64,000 nt of DNA from Knufia peltigerae (Eukaryota > Ascomycota > Eurotiomycetes > Chaetothyriales > Trichomeriaceae): NCBI GenBank assembly GCA_030247855.1, contig JAPDRN010000045.1:170442-234441 (forward strand), in the 5' to 3' direction. Positions 1 to 10,294 of this stretch are shown here, piece after piece. Positions within the stretch are counted from its first letter, which is position 1. Every line of letters starts with the position of its first letter. Below the pieces are notes generated by a model that did not search any database, was not told the origin of the DNA, and was given only the letters and a program-made list of their open reading frames with translations. A program made the translations under genes and the position numbers.

Positions 1-1084
1 GGGGTGGAAGTATCGGTGGAGGTGAAGACAGCACGGAACGTACAAGACTACTCAGCAGGAGAACGAGTACATTTTCACTCACCAAAAAGAGACAAAATTC
101 TTTTTTCCCTTCTACGAGAACCACCAGTATCATTGATTGGACTGATGACGACGAAAATTCCCCTCAGAGTCAAGGTCAAATCGATACGGACCTTTTAAAA
201 CGTCGACCTACAATGGTACCGGTACCAAGGAGACGATGGATCAAATTGACACCAAGAACAAGATGGTGGTTGTTGTTCATATCGGACTTTTTCAACGCCC
301 CGTTGTTGGGTGCCATCTTGGGTGCATTTATCGGGTTGATCCCACCTTTACACAGGGCCTTTTTCAACGACACGGAACACGGTGGTATCTTTACGGCGTG
401 GCTCACTTCTTCGTGGCAGAGTATAGGAGGGTTGTTCGTACCATTGCCCGTCGTCGTGGCAGGGGTGTCACTCTACACTGCCATGAAGGAAGCGAGGAAG
501 AGGAGGAGGAGGAGGGCAGGTAGTACCCACGACGACGACGATCACGACGACAGTGACCATTCAAACGGCAGTCTACCTTGGGGGACAGTCACGTTCATCA
601 TGGTCATTAGATTCATCATCTGGCCAGCCGTTTCAATCTCGGTGATATATTTCTTGGCCAAAAACACGAATATCTTGGGGAACGATCCAATGTTGTGGTT
701 CGCCATGATGTTGATGCCGACTGGTATGTCGAACCTGGCACTGTTGACTCTTTCAAAAACAGAATGAAGCACCCTCCAAAAAGGAGATTGAGCCTTTCTC
801 ATTTGATTCAACTGACTTCTTCACTCACTTACACTGTTCATGTATAGGACCGCCGGCCATGAAATTGATCACCCTGGTCCAAGTCAGTGATGCCGATGAG
901 GCGGATGAGACGAACATGGCAAAACTATTGACGGTGAGTCAAGTTCTGTGACGCCCCCGAAGCAAGAGATGGATGGTGGTGGTACTGACGCCAATCTCTA
1001 ATTTCCTAGTTATCTTATGCCATTTCACCCATCTTGTCGTTTACCGTCGTCGGAGGATTGAGAGCGGCTCAAGCGGCCACCTGA
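1..1084 (+). CDS. Auxin efflux carrier-like membrane transport protein, 3' part
   Basis: C-terminal part of an integral membrane transporter of the auxin efflux carrier (PIN/ECM3-like) family; fungal members are usually assigned to endomembranes and their substrate is unknown. The frame is open from base 3 at the window edge, so the start lies upstream. A hydrophilic loop rich in basic and Asp residues precedes hydrophobic segments. Exons are 1-723, 848-933 and 1010-1084, with introns 724-847 (GTATGT..TAG) and 934-1009 (GTGAGT..TAG). Splicing the first intron restores the family hallmark M-P-T-G-P-P-A-M; the tail ends L-R-A-A-Q-A-A-T-stop. Without splicing the frame would stop at 765-767. Family assignment is fairly sure from this motif and the terminal hydrophobic helix; transport activity is inferred. 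Confidence 0.85.
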
Positions 1085-1250
1085 GATATCAGAAAATTGT
1101 ACGATCCACCGCAATGATTCATGTGTCGAAACTTGGATTCTCCATTCACAAATTAAAAATGCCTCTCATTTTGTTTCAAGTGTTAGTAACAAATCATCAA
1201 TTCATCAACTCGTCTCGGGTAGCCTTTACATCGTAATCGTCCCCCGCCCA

Positions 1251-3596
1251 CTACACTGGAATGATCCTAACGCCCATCTCGTACAATGCTCGTCTCCAAT
1301 CCATCGTTTTTGGTTGTGTCGAGCCATCATCATGTTCGTTTGGGCCCTCGTTTGCCTTCGCATCAAGAGCATCCCAAATCTTATACACCACGTCCCGCTG
1401 CCTCGCGTAATTCCCGACCCGATAACTCTGCACACGTGCCCACCACTTCTTCCATCTCCTTCTCTGGTCTCCTACCGCTTCACAACTGGCCACAAACGCG
1501 GGCCAACTGATAGGCGCGGCGAATCCGGTCGTGGTGGTCCGCGTACAGCCATGCCCTCGCTTCAGATCCTCGGATCGGTTCAAGGCGTCGAGACACGCAG
1601 TCTGTTCCTCACGCAGACTCCGTCGATCGCAGTCCTGGATGGCGCGGAAATAGTAGATGAGTGCCGCGTTGTAGAACGCCGACACCTGCGCTTGGGCGAT
1701 GGCGTGCATGACCGGCGCCAAAGTGCTTTGGTCTCTGATGGACGAAAGCGGTTCGGACTCCGTGGTCCAAAGGGCAAGGTTGTCACCTAGGCTCTCACAC
1801 TCGGCGAGGAGCGACTCGGGGATATCCTCACTGGCGTGTCTGTAGTATGCGAGGGATTTGGAAAGTTGGTTGATTTTGAATATCGCTCTGGCGATGGAAG
1901 GTGTGATGCCGTAGAGAAATTCAATGCTTGGATCGAGGTCGGCGAATTTGGGTTCGTCGTCAGAGTCTGGAATTTGGGCCCAGGGTTGGGGATCGTCATT
2001 GTACAGTGCTGTGCGAGCAAAGAGATTCAGCATCGTACATATACTGTTCAGCTGTCTTGTCTCGTGAGTGACCAGGCGAGAGTCGTGACGGGACTCTTGC
2101 AATCTCCTCGCAGCTTCGAGATGGATCCAATGATCGTGAGTTCCACCGTCGGCGACCTGTCAACGGAAATGAACACGTTAGCAGAGTCAAAGCCCCTACG
2201 AAACGAGAAAACACATACATCGACAGAGACGAGTGACAATATCGCAGTCATGAGTTCCTTGTAGGTACTCGTCTTGTTGGCGAGAGCCTTGCGTGCGGCT
2301 GATAGAGCAATCTGCCTATGGTAGTATGCCAGCTGATATAGGTGGCCTGCATCGGGTTTTAGGCCCTGGAGGTTGATGGCGGAACTGGTCAGTATGCTGT
2401 GGAAGACAGCAGTGCTTGCTATTGAGACTTCACCGCCGTTGGTCGCCATGTTGAGGTCAGGGCAGCCTTGTAGCGCTGTTGTGAAGTAGATCGTTTTGAA
2501 TGGACTTTGCACATGATACACTGGTTGCATCAGGCATATAGAATATTGTTCGTAGTGATGAACGAGCATGGCGGTAGTTGAATTGGAGAATAGCGACAGT
2601 GGACGTTCGTGGTTCAGACTCAGGCTCATCGGGGTGGCAAGGTTGCTTTCTGCGTGATATGTGTCGATAGACAAGTCGACCAAGGAGTGATCATCAAATG
2701 CCGTAAGATCAGTCGATGTCGTATGAGAGTGGTCACCGTCATGTTCGAGCTCGTTTTCTCCTATAACCCGCGTTGCTTCCCATTTCGACCCTAAATAATT
2801 AAAAATAGGAAGTTGTTCAATTTGTAGTTCTGTGAGTAGCTCCTCATCTAGAACAATGTCGCCAGAGATAGACTGGACTGAGTCATCGTCCGAGTTATTG
2901 GCCAGTGAAGCAGTGTGATGGGCTTTCGGCGAATCAGATGATTTTGGTTCGAAAGTTGTTGCTTCATTCTCTGTTTCTTCAACACTCTTTATCGGTAACT
3001 CAAGGCTCACGTAATCAACCACATTGTCGGGCGAGAATTCGACATGTTCAGCACAAATCATTGGCTCCGGCTCTTCATGGAAAGGAGTCGTTATGTCTGC
3101 GAGTCTAATCACAGAGAATGGACCAAAATTGCCGGACCTATCGTCGGTGGCAGCCTGTTCGACCTGGGAAAGCGTCTTCGATAGTGCATGTTGTGTGAGT
3201 GGTTTGAGACCAATGTTTCCTATGAGGGATATCAGACAACGATTGTCCGGATATCGAACGTTGAGCCACCCTACCTGAAGCAATTCGTCTTCGAGTCCAT
3301 CGTTGTCCATCACGGGCGTCTGGCTTTCCATCGGTCTGCCAGTTCAACCGCACGCCATATCCGGCACAAGATATCTTCGAGCGCTCGCAGTTTCTACACG
3401 ACTCAGGTCTTTCGTCGCATTTTATGTGCCGTGATCGACATGTCCAGCACCTCCATAGCATGAGTAAGAGAAATCATGGGAGCGAGCGACGTGCAACTCA
3501 CCCTGTGAATGTAGTGGACCTGCGTGTCTTGACTGGGCCTCCATTGACAAGGCCGGTCTCATTTGAGCCTGCTAATGCCCACGCATGTTCAGTCAT
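1251..3596 (-). CDS. Zn(II)2Cys6 transcription factor, ARG81/ARGRII-like
   Basis: Fungal binuclear-cluster transcription factor, expected in the nucleus. Proposed exons (minus strand) are 3596-3502, 3450-3275, 3219-2219 and 2156-1251, giving 725 aa. Removing the first intron (GTGAGT at 3501) creates the diagnostic F-T-G-C-W-T-C-R start of the zinc cluster, continuing with C-D, C-R-N-C and C-A-G-Y-G. This C-W-T-C-R...C-x-G-Y-G form is characteristic of the arginine-metabolism regulator II group. A long acidic, Ser-rich linker follows. The C-terminal half resembles the fungal-specific transcription factor 2 domain: after the last splice it reads H-L-E-A-A-R-R-L, and near the end P-A-F-V-A-S-C-E-A plus W-A-R-V-Q-S-Y-R-V-G-N. 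The start is the ATG at 3596; the second intron donor (GTAGGG) is weak, so residues around 90 are least certain. Target genes are unknown, and arginine control is family inference only. Confidence 0.8.
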
Positions 3597-4085
3597 CTCT
3601 TTCCGATGGTCACGACTGCCCCATCTCGTTGCGGCTTTCCAGTTGAGGAGAGAAAAGTGGAAGAAGGAACATAGTGTAACAGTCACCCTCTTCAATGACA
3701 GTATGTCTGTCTACTGCTCACCGAATACGATTCGATCGAGGGCCAGATTCACGGCATCGAGTTCTTCTTTCGTGTCTCACGGATTTGGGCGTGTTGTGCT
3801 TATCAGCGACTTTTCTATGTTGTCAAAAGTCGCCCAGTGATTGGTGGGAATTTCCAGACTATTCCCGATTCAGCTCGCAGCCAACTTCCCATCTGATCTC
3901 GCTGCAACTTTCCCATTGTTCTACTATCAATGACTTGTTGTGAAAGGTATTGATGGATGTTACTGGTAAGCTGAAAGTGGCAGAAGAAGCGCCACCAGAT
4001 ATATGAACCATGACTGTCGCCGAGATGGACATACCATGTCTCTATCGCAGGGCACTTCCCCTCTTGACTCTCCGCCACCATCAAC
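3597..4085. promoter_or_regulatory. Divergent intergenic region
   Basis: About 490 bp separate the start of the minus-strand zinc-cluster regulator from the start of the plus-strand 2-oxoglutarate oxygenase. The two genes are divergent, so this interval must hold both promoters. I see no coding signal, TATA box or palindromic CGG-type zinc-cluster site that I would defend. Confidence 0.5.
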
Positions 4086-5616
4086 ATGCCTCTCGTTCGG
4101 GGTGAAGAGATTGCAGTCTGGGGAGACCCGTACAAGGCAAACGGTCATTTTGGAACAGACGAAAAGTCGACTCTCGCCATTGCTGGTGACTTCAAAGACA
4201 TCCCTGTCATCGACATTTCAGGGATCTTCTCTCCAGACTTGAAAGATCGCAAGGCAGTGGCAGATCAGGTTCGAGATGCCTGTGTTCGGGTCGGCTTCTT
4301 CTACGCTCAAGGTCACGGTGTACCACAAGAGATGATAGATAAGACCTTTGACTGGGCTGAGAGGTTCTTCGAACAGCCCTTTGAGAAGAAGATGGAATTG
4401 TTCATCAACAATCAGGACAACTATCGTGGTTACACGCCCATGTTCGGTAGTGGGAAGCCAGATATTGATGGACTAGCGAGTGAGTATCATATCTCACATC
4501 CAAACTTGTTACTAGGTTCCTAATTCGCTCTCTTTTGTCAAACCCTCTAGATGCCAACGAGGCCTTCGACTGGGGCCTGGACGCAAAGTTAAATGATGAT
4601 CCAGAATACGCCTGCTCAGATCCATACATGAAAGGAAGCAATGTCTGGCCCAAACAATTGCCTGGTTTCGAAGAGCACTTGTCCCAGTACTACGGCAAAG
4701 TACGAGATCTGGGTCGAGTCATGGCCCGTAACGTCGCCTTATCCCTGGGTCTCCCCGAGGACTCTTTCGATCCATACCTCACTCATCCAGGTTGCTCTGC
4801 CGTCGTGGCACATTACCCTCCAATGGAAACGACGAGTACGAAACTTGGACTCGACCCTCACACTGACAATGAATGTAAGGACCACCTTCTCGTCCATCTC
4901 GATTTTTACCACGACGACATTATACATCATCCCAATGCTGGCCTCAGGCTGATCTGAATATGTAAATAGTCTTGACTTTCCTGGCCCCGGGTAAAGTGAG
5001 AGCATTAGAAGTTCTCAACCGTGACGGACAATGGATTTCTGCACCACCAATCGAGGGAACGTACGTGGTCAATGTCGGCGACCAACTTCAACGGTAAGTT
5101 TTGCGTCCCTTCGTCCTCTTGTCCAACATCCCCCCCCCTCTCTGTCAATGGCGATCCATTGAGGACCGACAAGACTGATGCTGACTGTGTCCCGACCTGC
5201 AACAGCCTCACGAACAATCTCTACATCTCCACCAAACATCGTGTCATCAATCACACGGGCGAGGAAAGAATCTCCGTCCCATTCTTCTTCTCCGCGAATT
5301 GGGAGTGTATAATAGATGTGAGTATACTCCGTACCCTTGGTCCAATATACACTGTGTACTTTGGCCCACTTACTAACGAGTCATAGCCCCTGAAACAGTT
5401 GCTCGAGACTGATGTCGAGATCGGTTCCAACCATGTATCAGCAGGACAGGTAAATGATCAATCTACACCCCAGACTCTTTTCAGATTCCTTTGAACGAGG
5501 CGCCGGCTGACCTTGCGCAACGTCTCATCCAATAGATGTACAAACACACCATGATGGCCTTGCACATTCCTGGTGACAGCAATCCCCTTTTCCAAAAATA
5601 TCTCAAGGTCGCGTAG
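4086..5616 (+). CDS. 2-oxoglutarate/Fe(II)-dependent dioxygenase, isopenicillin-N-synthase-like
   Basis: Soluble 2-oxoglutarate- and Fe(II)-dependent oxygenase; substrate unknown. Six exons are proposed: 4086-4479, 4551-4874, 4970-5093, 5206-5317, 5387-5449 and 5536-5616, giving 365 aa, typical for the family. The N-terminal DIOX_N domain shows I-P-V-I-D-I-S and V-G-F-F-Y-A-Q-G-H-G-V. The iron ligands are visible as H-T-D in D-P-H-T-D-N-E and the distal His in T-K-H-R-V-I-N-H; the 2-oxoglutarate-binding Arg lies in R-I-S-V-P-F-F. All five introns begin GT and end AG, and each join keeps frame and a family motif (for example F-L-T-F-L-A-P-G after the second intron). It lies divergent from a zinc-cluster regulator and converges on RAD2 with about 130 bp between stops. 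Close relatives include fungal secondary-metabolism and gibberellin-type oxidases, so the physiological role is open. Confidence 0.88.
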
Positions 5617-5744
5617 ATGGGCACCAACATTCTCCATTCTAGGAAGAATGAGAAACCGTAGAGAGCAATGTTATGAATGAGAATTTTCTTTCCGAGAGAC
5701 AAAAAGAGAAATATATTGATTATACGATATACTTTTCAATTCAT

Positions 5745-8700
5745 TCATCGTTTCTTCGTCCTGGTAGTCGTCACCGTCGTCTTCTTCTTCCTCGGCGCCT
5801 CATCTTCTGCAAAGTCTCCATCATCATCGTCATCATCTCCATCATCGGTATTATCGGCGTTTTCCTGTTGGGTGGCTTTTCGACCTCTCCTTGGCGGCCT
5901 CCTTGAAGGCACCTTTTTCTTTTTCCTGTTTCTTCCGACATCTTCAGATTCTTCTTCCGACAAGTCACTCTCGACGACGAACGCGGGCTCTCCGGCACCG
6001 TCCCCCACAACCTGATCCTCCTCGGTCGGCCGATCGGCTTCTTCAAACTCATCCCCCTTTCTCCTTTTGACTGCCTCTCCCCTCAACCTCTTGAAAGCAT
6101 TCTTCATCCTGCCAGACTCCTTGCCCGTCCTGTTGCGCGGCGCCATACCTTCGGCACCCGCGTTGCCCGGACCTTCGCCACCCATCGCGAGACCGCTCAT
6201 TGACGCCGCCGCCGCTCTCCCGCCGACACCCACCCCACCACTGAAGAATCGTGTAATGTTGCTCTGGGTGCCCTCGACTTCACGCTTGTTCATGTCCCTG
6301 ATCACCGGCACGAGGATCTCGTCGGTCCGTTCCTGACTCCACCCGATCGTCGCCATGAGGAAACTCCGCAATTTGTCCAAGTCCGGCACACCCCACTGGA
6401 AGGCCTCCGGGTCGGAATCGACGTCCGGGTTCAGGTACGCCTCGTCGACCCTGGCGTCGGGAAAGCCAGGAGGCAAAAACAGCCTCTTTTGCACCGTGTT
6501 TCGGAACTTGCGTCGAAACGGCGTCGTGAGTTGGTCTTCCAGATCCTGGGGTCGTCCGAGCTGAACGCGACCGCACCACTCTTTGAATTCCGTCAGCGTC
6601 TCGAACTCGGTGAGGATCTCCAGCGCCGTGACGGGTCCGACGCCCGGGATGCCCTCGGTGTAGTCACTCCCCAGAAGGTGGGCGAAGCGGATCAGCCGCC
6701 GCCGGTCCAGAAGGAATTCTTTCTCGAGTTCGCTCGCGAGATAGCACTCCACGTACTTGGCCGCGTTGAACATGTTCTTGTATATGCGCGTGCCACCGAA
6801 GAGGAAAATGTCCGAGTCGTCGGTGACGATGCCGTCGACGAGACCAAGGCGGACCAGCTCGGCGCATTGGGCTTCGGCCTCCATCGGCGCCGTGATATAA
6901 GGGATGCCGAAAAGGCGGAGCAGGGCTTGACACTCTTGCACCATGACCTGGGTGACTTCGTCCGCGTCACGGCGGTCCTTCTTCTGTTGATTGCGGAGTT
7001 GTTTCAGTTCGTTTTCGTAGTCGCGCATCGCCTGTTCCGAGGTTCTCTGGTGGTGCAGAGACGAAGCAAACCGGGCATGTTCTTCCGCTTCAACGGCAAG
7101 CTGTCGCATGAGTTCTTCCTCGGACTCGGAGAGATAGTCAAAGTCTTCTCCGGCAATGGTACCCTGGGGTTGCGAACTATTTCTCTCGTCGACTATAAGT
7201 TGCTCGTCCAGTACGTCATCGATAGATGTTTCTGCGGCGAGGCTTTCTCGCACCGCAGGCAAAGCTGCTGGAGGTGTGGACATTTGGACGTCTTCGAAAT
7301 CTTCACCCTCATCGTCGTCATCTTCAGCAGCAGGAGGCTGGTTTGCATTCGCCAGTGGTTTGTCTTTTGGCTTCTCACTGTCCACTGTCCCCAGAGATCC
7401 AGGTGTCGCTGGCTGTCCGTAGTCCGATTCACTCCAGTCGACTTCCTCAAAGTCACTACCTGCTGCCCCTGCAGTTTCTGGCCCCAAAGTCGAGGCGTCC
7501 GGTGCAGGGTTGAACTGAGGTACGTCTGATGGCTTCGGAGGTGTCGCTTGGGCTTTCTCCGCCACGTCGTCCATCAACATAACATCCGTGTCATTCTCAG
7601 CTGCGATTTGTCGTGCCATCTCGTATCGCTTTTCTCTCTCCTCGTCCCGCTTTCGCCGTTCGTTTTCCGCTTTTTCGTCAACGGCCGGCACATCATCCTC
7701 GGGCATTTCAGGCTCTGAAACGACATTAGATTGCTGTGTCATTTCCGGAACCTCTTCCTCTTCATCTCCCTCAATTTCGATAACATGATCATCCTTCTTC
7801 TTTCCATCGTCTTCTGCTTCTAGGTCGATGATCTCTTTCGTATCTTGTCTGCGTAATCTGTCATTCATGCCCGTATCTGGCCTCTCAGTTTGGTCGATCT
7901 CGTCATCTTTGTTCGGTTCCGGGGCATGCTTGAGATCTTTCGTGCTCGGAGCAGCGTTGAACCAGTCGGGCATGGGCTGGGCTGGTCTCTCCTTGCGAAA
8001 GGCATCGTCCCCTAGATCCCGATCAAAGCCTCCTGATAAGTCCTCCTCAATCTTCTTAGACTTCTTCTTGCCAAGTAAAGAATGGCCAAGGTTAATGGAC
8101 TCGAACGGTAGAGGTCCATCAAACTGTGGTGTTGGAAGACTAGGCTTCTGTGTTGGGGTGCGTTCCTTAACGTTGGTCTTCGCCACATGCTTAGACTTTC
8201 TTGATTCTGCAAGTGCTGCTTGTAGATCGAAGCCTTCACCATCATCTTCGTCTTCCGCTTCTCTCGGTTTAAATTGCTCCGGCAGAAACCCTCCGGCATC
8301 TTCCTCGTCAGAGACTCTTTCTAGTGACATCGCAATTGCTCGTTGTAGATCATCATCCACATCTTCTTGAATAGGATCAGCGGGCAGAACATCCTCGAAC
8401 AATTCATCAGCACCATCATCCTCATCAGGCTTGTCTTCTGGTACGAACAGCGCATCATCATCTTCATCTGCCGTCGCATTCCCCGTCTTACTTGTAGCTG
8501 GCACGGGCCCTTTCGGGCGAACAGACTCGATCTTCGACGCCGCGCTCCTAGCCTCATAGACCGCCTTTCTCTTTCTTGCAATTTCTTCGACCGCATCATC
8601 AAACGGCGCATCTCTTTCCAAATCCGCCGCCTTCCTCTTCTTCGCCCACACTCTGGGAATTCGGTTCAAGCCCTCTATCGCCACATCCTCAAAGTCCTCA

Positions 8701-9782
8701 TTCTCTTCCTCATCTGCTGTTCCATCAGCTTCGTCTTCTTCACCTTCCAGATCAATCGCAGTCTCTTTCTTGGCTCCCTTGCGATCGCTCACAACACCAA
8801 GGGCCCATCCTCCTTCGACCCCATCATTTTTCACAAGAATGTACTCCTTTCCTTTCTCACCCGCAATCCTACCACCCCCGTGCATCAGCCAATCTCCTTC
8901 GCTCATCCCGTTGATCCCCATAAGCCTCTGCGTTAGCTCATTTCTCTCCTTGACCCTCTCGATTTGAAACTTGCTGAATGCCATCCTGTCCGGAAACATG
9001 CCATCCAGCTGTTCCTTACTGTACCCCATTCTCAGGCGACTTCTGAGTCTTGCCGCGTTGAGGATATTGTATCGATCGCCGGGAGGCAGGGAGAGGAAGA
9101 AGGGACTTTCAAAGTCAATCTTGCTGAAATCGTAGAGATTCACATCCTCCCCACTGTGAAACTGTCGCGCATAGTCTTCCAATTCAGCTTGCGACATGAT
9201 TCTCGGATCGTTCGGCGCGCCCATGTCTGCTATGCTGACATCCAGATCTGGGAGATGGTACTGGTCCTTTCTGCGAAACTTTTCCCCCCGTCCGGCTTGT
9301 CGTTCGCGCGCGGACATGCCCAGCTCGTCAACGTATACCAATTCCTCGTCTTCGGGCAGTTCCTCCTGATCATCGCCCCGTCTTGTGTCTGTGTCTCTCG
9401 CGGCCTTTCGTCGCTTCTCCTCTTCTTCCGCCGCCCGCGCCACTTGCACGGCCAGCAACTTGCCCGCCGTCCGCGCCGCATCTTCCCGTCGGCCCTCCCT
9501 GCGCCGTGCGCGTTTCCGGATCGTCTCGCGCTTGAGGATCGGGGCGCCTCCGTCAAACACGAAGACAGGTTTGATCCCGAAGTACAGCAGTTTGCAGATG
9601 CGGCGAAAGAACCCGACGACGTGGCTGTTGCGCAGGGCATTGCCTTCTTTGTCTCTCACCGCCTTGAGGAATTGGTAGATCCAGATCGAGGCGTCGACCG
9701 CCAGACGTTTGCGGTTCAACGAAGCGAGCTGCGTTGGGCGGGCTGTGGGCGCAACGACAGTCCACAGGCCGGTGACACCCAT
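5745..9782 (-). CDS. RAD2: DNA repair endonuclease RAD2/XPG
   Basis: Structure-specific flap/bubble nuclease making the 3' incision in nucleotide excision repair, in the nucleus. The uninterrupted 1,345-aa frame is close in size to XPG/Rad13 proteins. The N-terminal XPG_N block begins M-G-V-T-G-L-W and contains L-A-V-D-A-S-I-W-I-Y and F-V-F-D-G-G-A-P in the first 85 residues. A long acidic, low-complexity spacer (about 110-900) separates it from the XPG_I block around residues 945-1030, where P-M-E-A-E-A-Q-C and D-D-S-D carry the metal ligands; a helix-hairpin-helix follows (H-L-L-G-S-D-Y-T-E-G-I-P-G-V-G). A PCNA-interaction-type sequence Q-S-N-I-T-R-F-F lies near residue 1175, as in XPG homologues. 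The tail is basic and Asp-rich. The ATG at 9782 is certain because the N-terminal Met-Gly is catalytically conserved. No intron is needed. Confidence 0.96.
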   Translation of the reverse strand: MGVTGLWTVVAPTARPTQLASLNRKRLAVDASIWIYQFLKAVRDKEGNALRNSHVVGFFRRICKLLYFGIKPVFVFDGGAPILKRETIRKRARRREGRREDAARTAGKLLAVQVARAAEEEEKRRKAARDTDTRRGDDQEELPEDEELVYVDELGMSARERQAGRGEKFRRKDQYHLPDLDVSIADMGAPNDPRIMSQAELEDYARQFHSGEDVNLYDFSKIDFESPFFLSLPPGDRYNILNAARLRSRLRMGYSKEQLDGMFPDRMAFSKFQIERVKERNELTQRLMGINGMSEGDWLMHGGGRIAGEKGKEYILVKNDGVEGGWALGVVSDRKGAKKETAIDLEGEEDEADGTADEEENEDFEDVAIEGLNRIPRVWAKKRKAADLERDAPFDDAVEEIARKRKAVYEARSAASKIESVRPKGPVPATSKTGNATADEDDDALFVPEDKPDEDDGADELFEDVLPADPIQEDVDDDLQRAIAMSLERVSDEEDAGGFLPEQFKPREAEDEDDGEGFDLQAALAESRKSKHVAKTNVKERTPTQKPSLPTPQFDGPLPFESINLGHSLLGKKKSKKIEEDLSGGFDRDLGDDAFRKERPAQPMPDWFNAAPSTKDLKHAPEPNKDDEIDQTERPDTGMNDRLRRQDTKEIIDLEAEDDGKKKDDHVIEIEGDEEEEVPEMTQQSNVVSEPEMPEDDVPAVDEKAENERRKRDEEREKRYEMARQIAAENDTDVMLMDDVAEKAQATPPKPSDVPQFNPAPDASTLGPETAGAAGSDFEEVDWSESDYGQPATPGSLGTVDSEKPKDKPLANANQPPAAEDDDDEGEDFEDVQMSTPPAALPAVRESLAAETSIDDVLDEQLIVDERNSSQPQGTIAGEDFDYLSESEEELMRQLAVEAEEHARFASSLHHQRTSEQAMRDYENELKQLRNQQKKDRRDADEVTQVMVQECQALLRLFGIPYITAPMEAEAQCAELVRLGLVDGIVTDDSDIFLFGGTRIYKNMFNAAKYVECYLASELEKEFLLDRRRLIRFAHLLGSDYTEGIPGVGPVTALEILTEFETLTEFKEWCGRVQLGRPQDLEDQLTTPFRRKFRNTVQKRLFLPPGFPDARVDEAYLNPDVDSDPEAFQWGVPDLDKLRSFLMATIGWSQERTDEILVPVIRDMNKREVEGTQSNITRFFSGGVGVGGRAAAASMSGLAMGGEGPGNAGAEGMAPRNRTGKESGRMKNAFKRLRGEAVKRRKGDEFEEADRPTEEDQVVGDGAGEPAFVVESDLSEEESEDVGRNRKKKKVPSRRPPRRGRKATQQENADNTDDGDDDDDDGDFAEDEAPRKKKTTVTTTRTKKR

Positions 9783-10294
9783 GGTGAGACTTCAATTTAG
9801 CGGGGAAGAAAGAGCCTGATCATCGCGCTCGAATACCCCGTCCAAGATTGGATGTTGGAAAACCCTCGGTTTATGCAGCCAGGAGTAAGGCAGAGTTCGC
9901 AGGCGCAGGATTCTGCATGGGCTCTGTCATGGTGACAAGTCTGCACCGTGGACTTTTGTCTCTATTGAAAAGTGACGACATTGGCACAAACGCGAGATCA
10001 CGTGCTCATATCTGCCTAAAGTGCAATCTACTGAGGATGGATATCTGAAGAACATTTGTACGCTCTTACAACTGAACAACTACACTAGATAGGTATTCAT
10101 TGCTATCCTCTCGGCATCACATTATGATGTCGTTTTCTCCTAACCGAGAAATGACCAGTCCCATTGTTCGTGTTGGTCAGTCTTGGTCGAAATGCCAGCG
10201 CCATGCTCATATCCGGAGGCCTCATCAGGGCCAAATGTGCTTAGAACAACTCAAGACTTCCACCATTAATACAAGAGAAACCACATGAATGATT
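9783..10294. other. Intergenic region between RAD2 and CAC2
   Basis: About 510 bp between the minus-strand RAD2 start and the minus-strand CAC2 stop. It should hold the RAD2 promoter and the CAC2 3' UTR. Small open frames here lack family signatures, and I see nothing further that I can support. Confidence 0.4.

Noticed and set aside
6489..7529. Long plus-strand open frame antisense to RAD2
   Set aside because: It covers the coding region of RAD2 on the opposite strand and shows no domain; it is a by-product of a GC-rich coding sequence.
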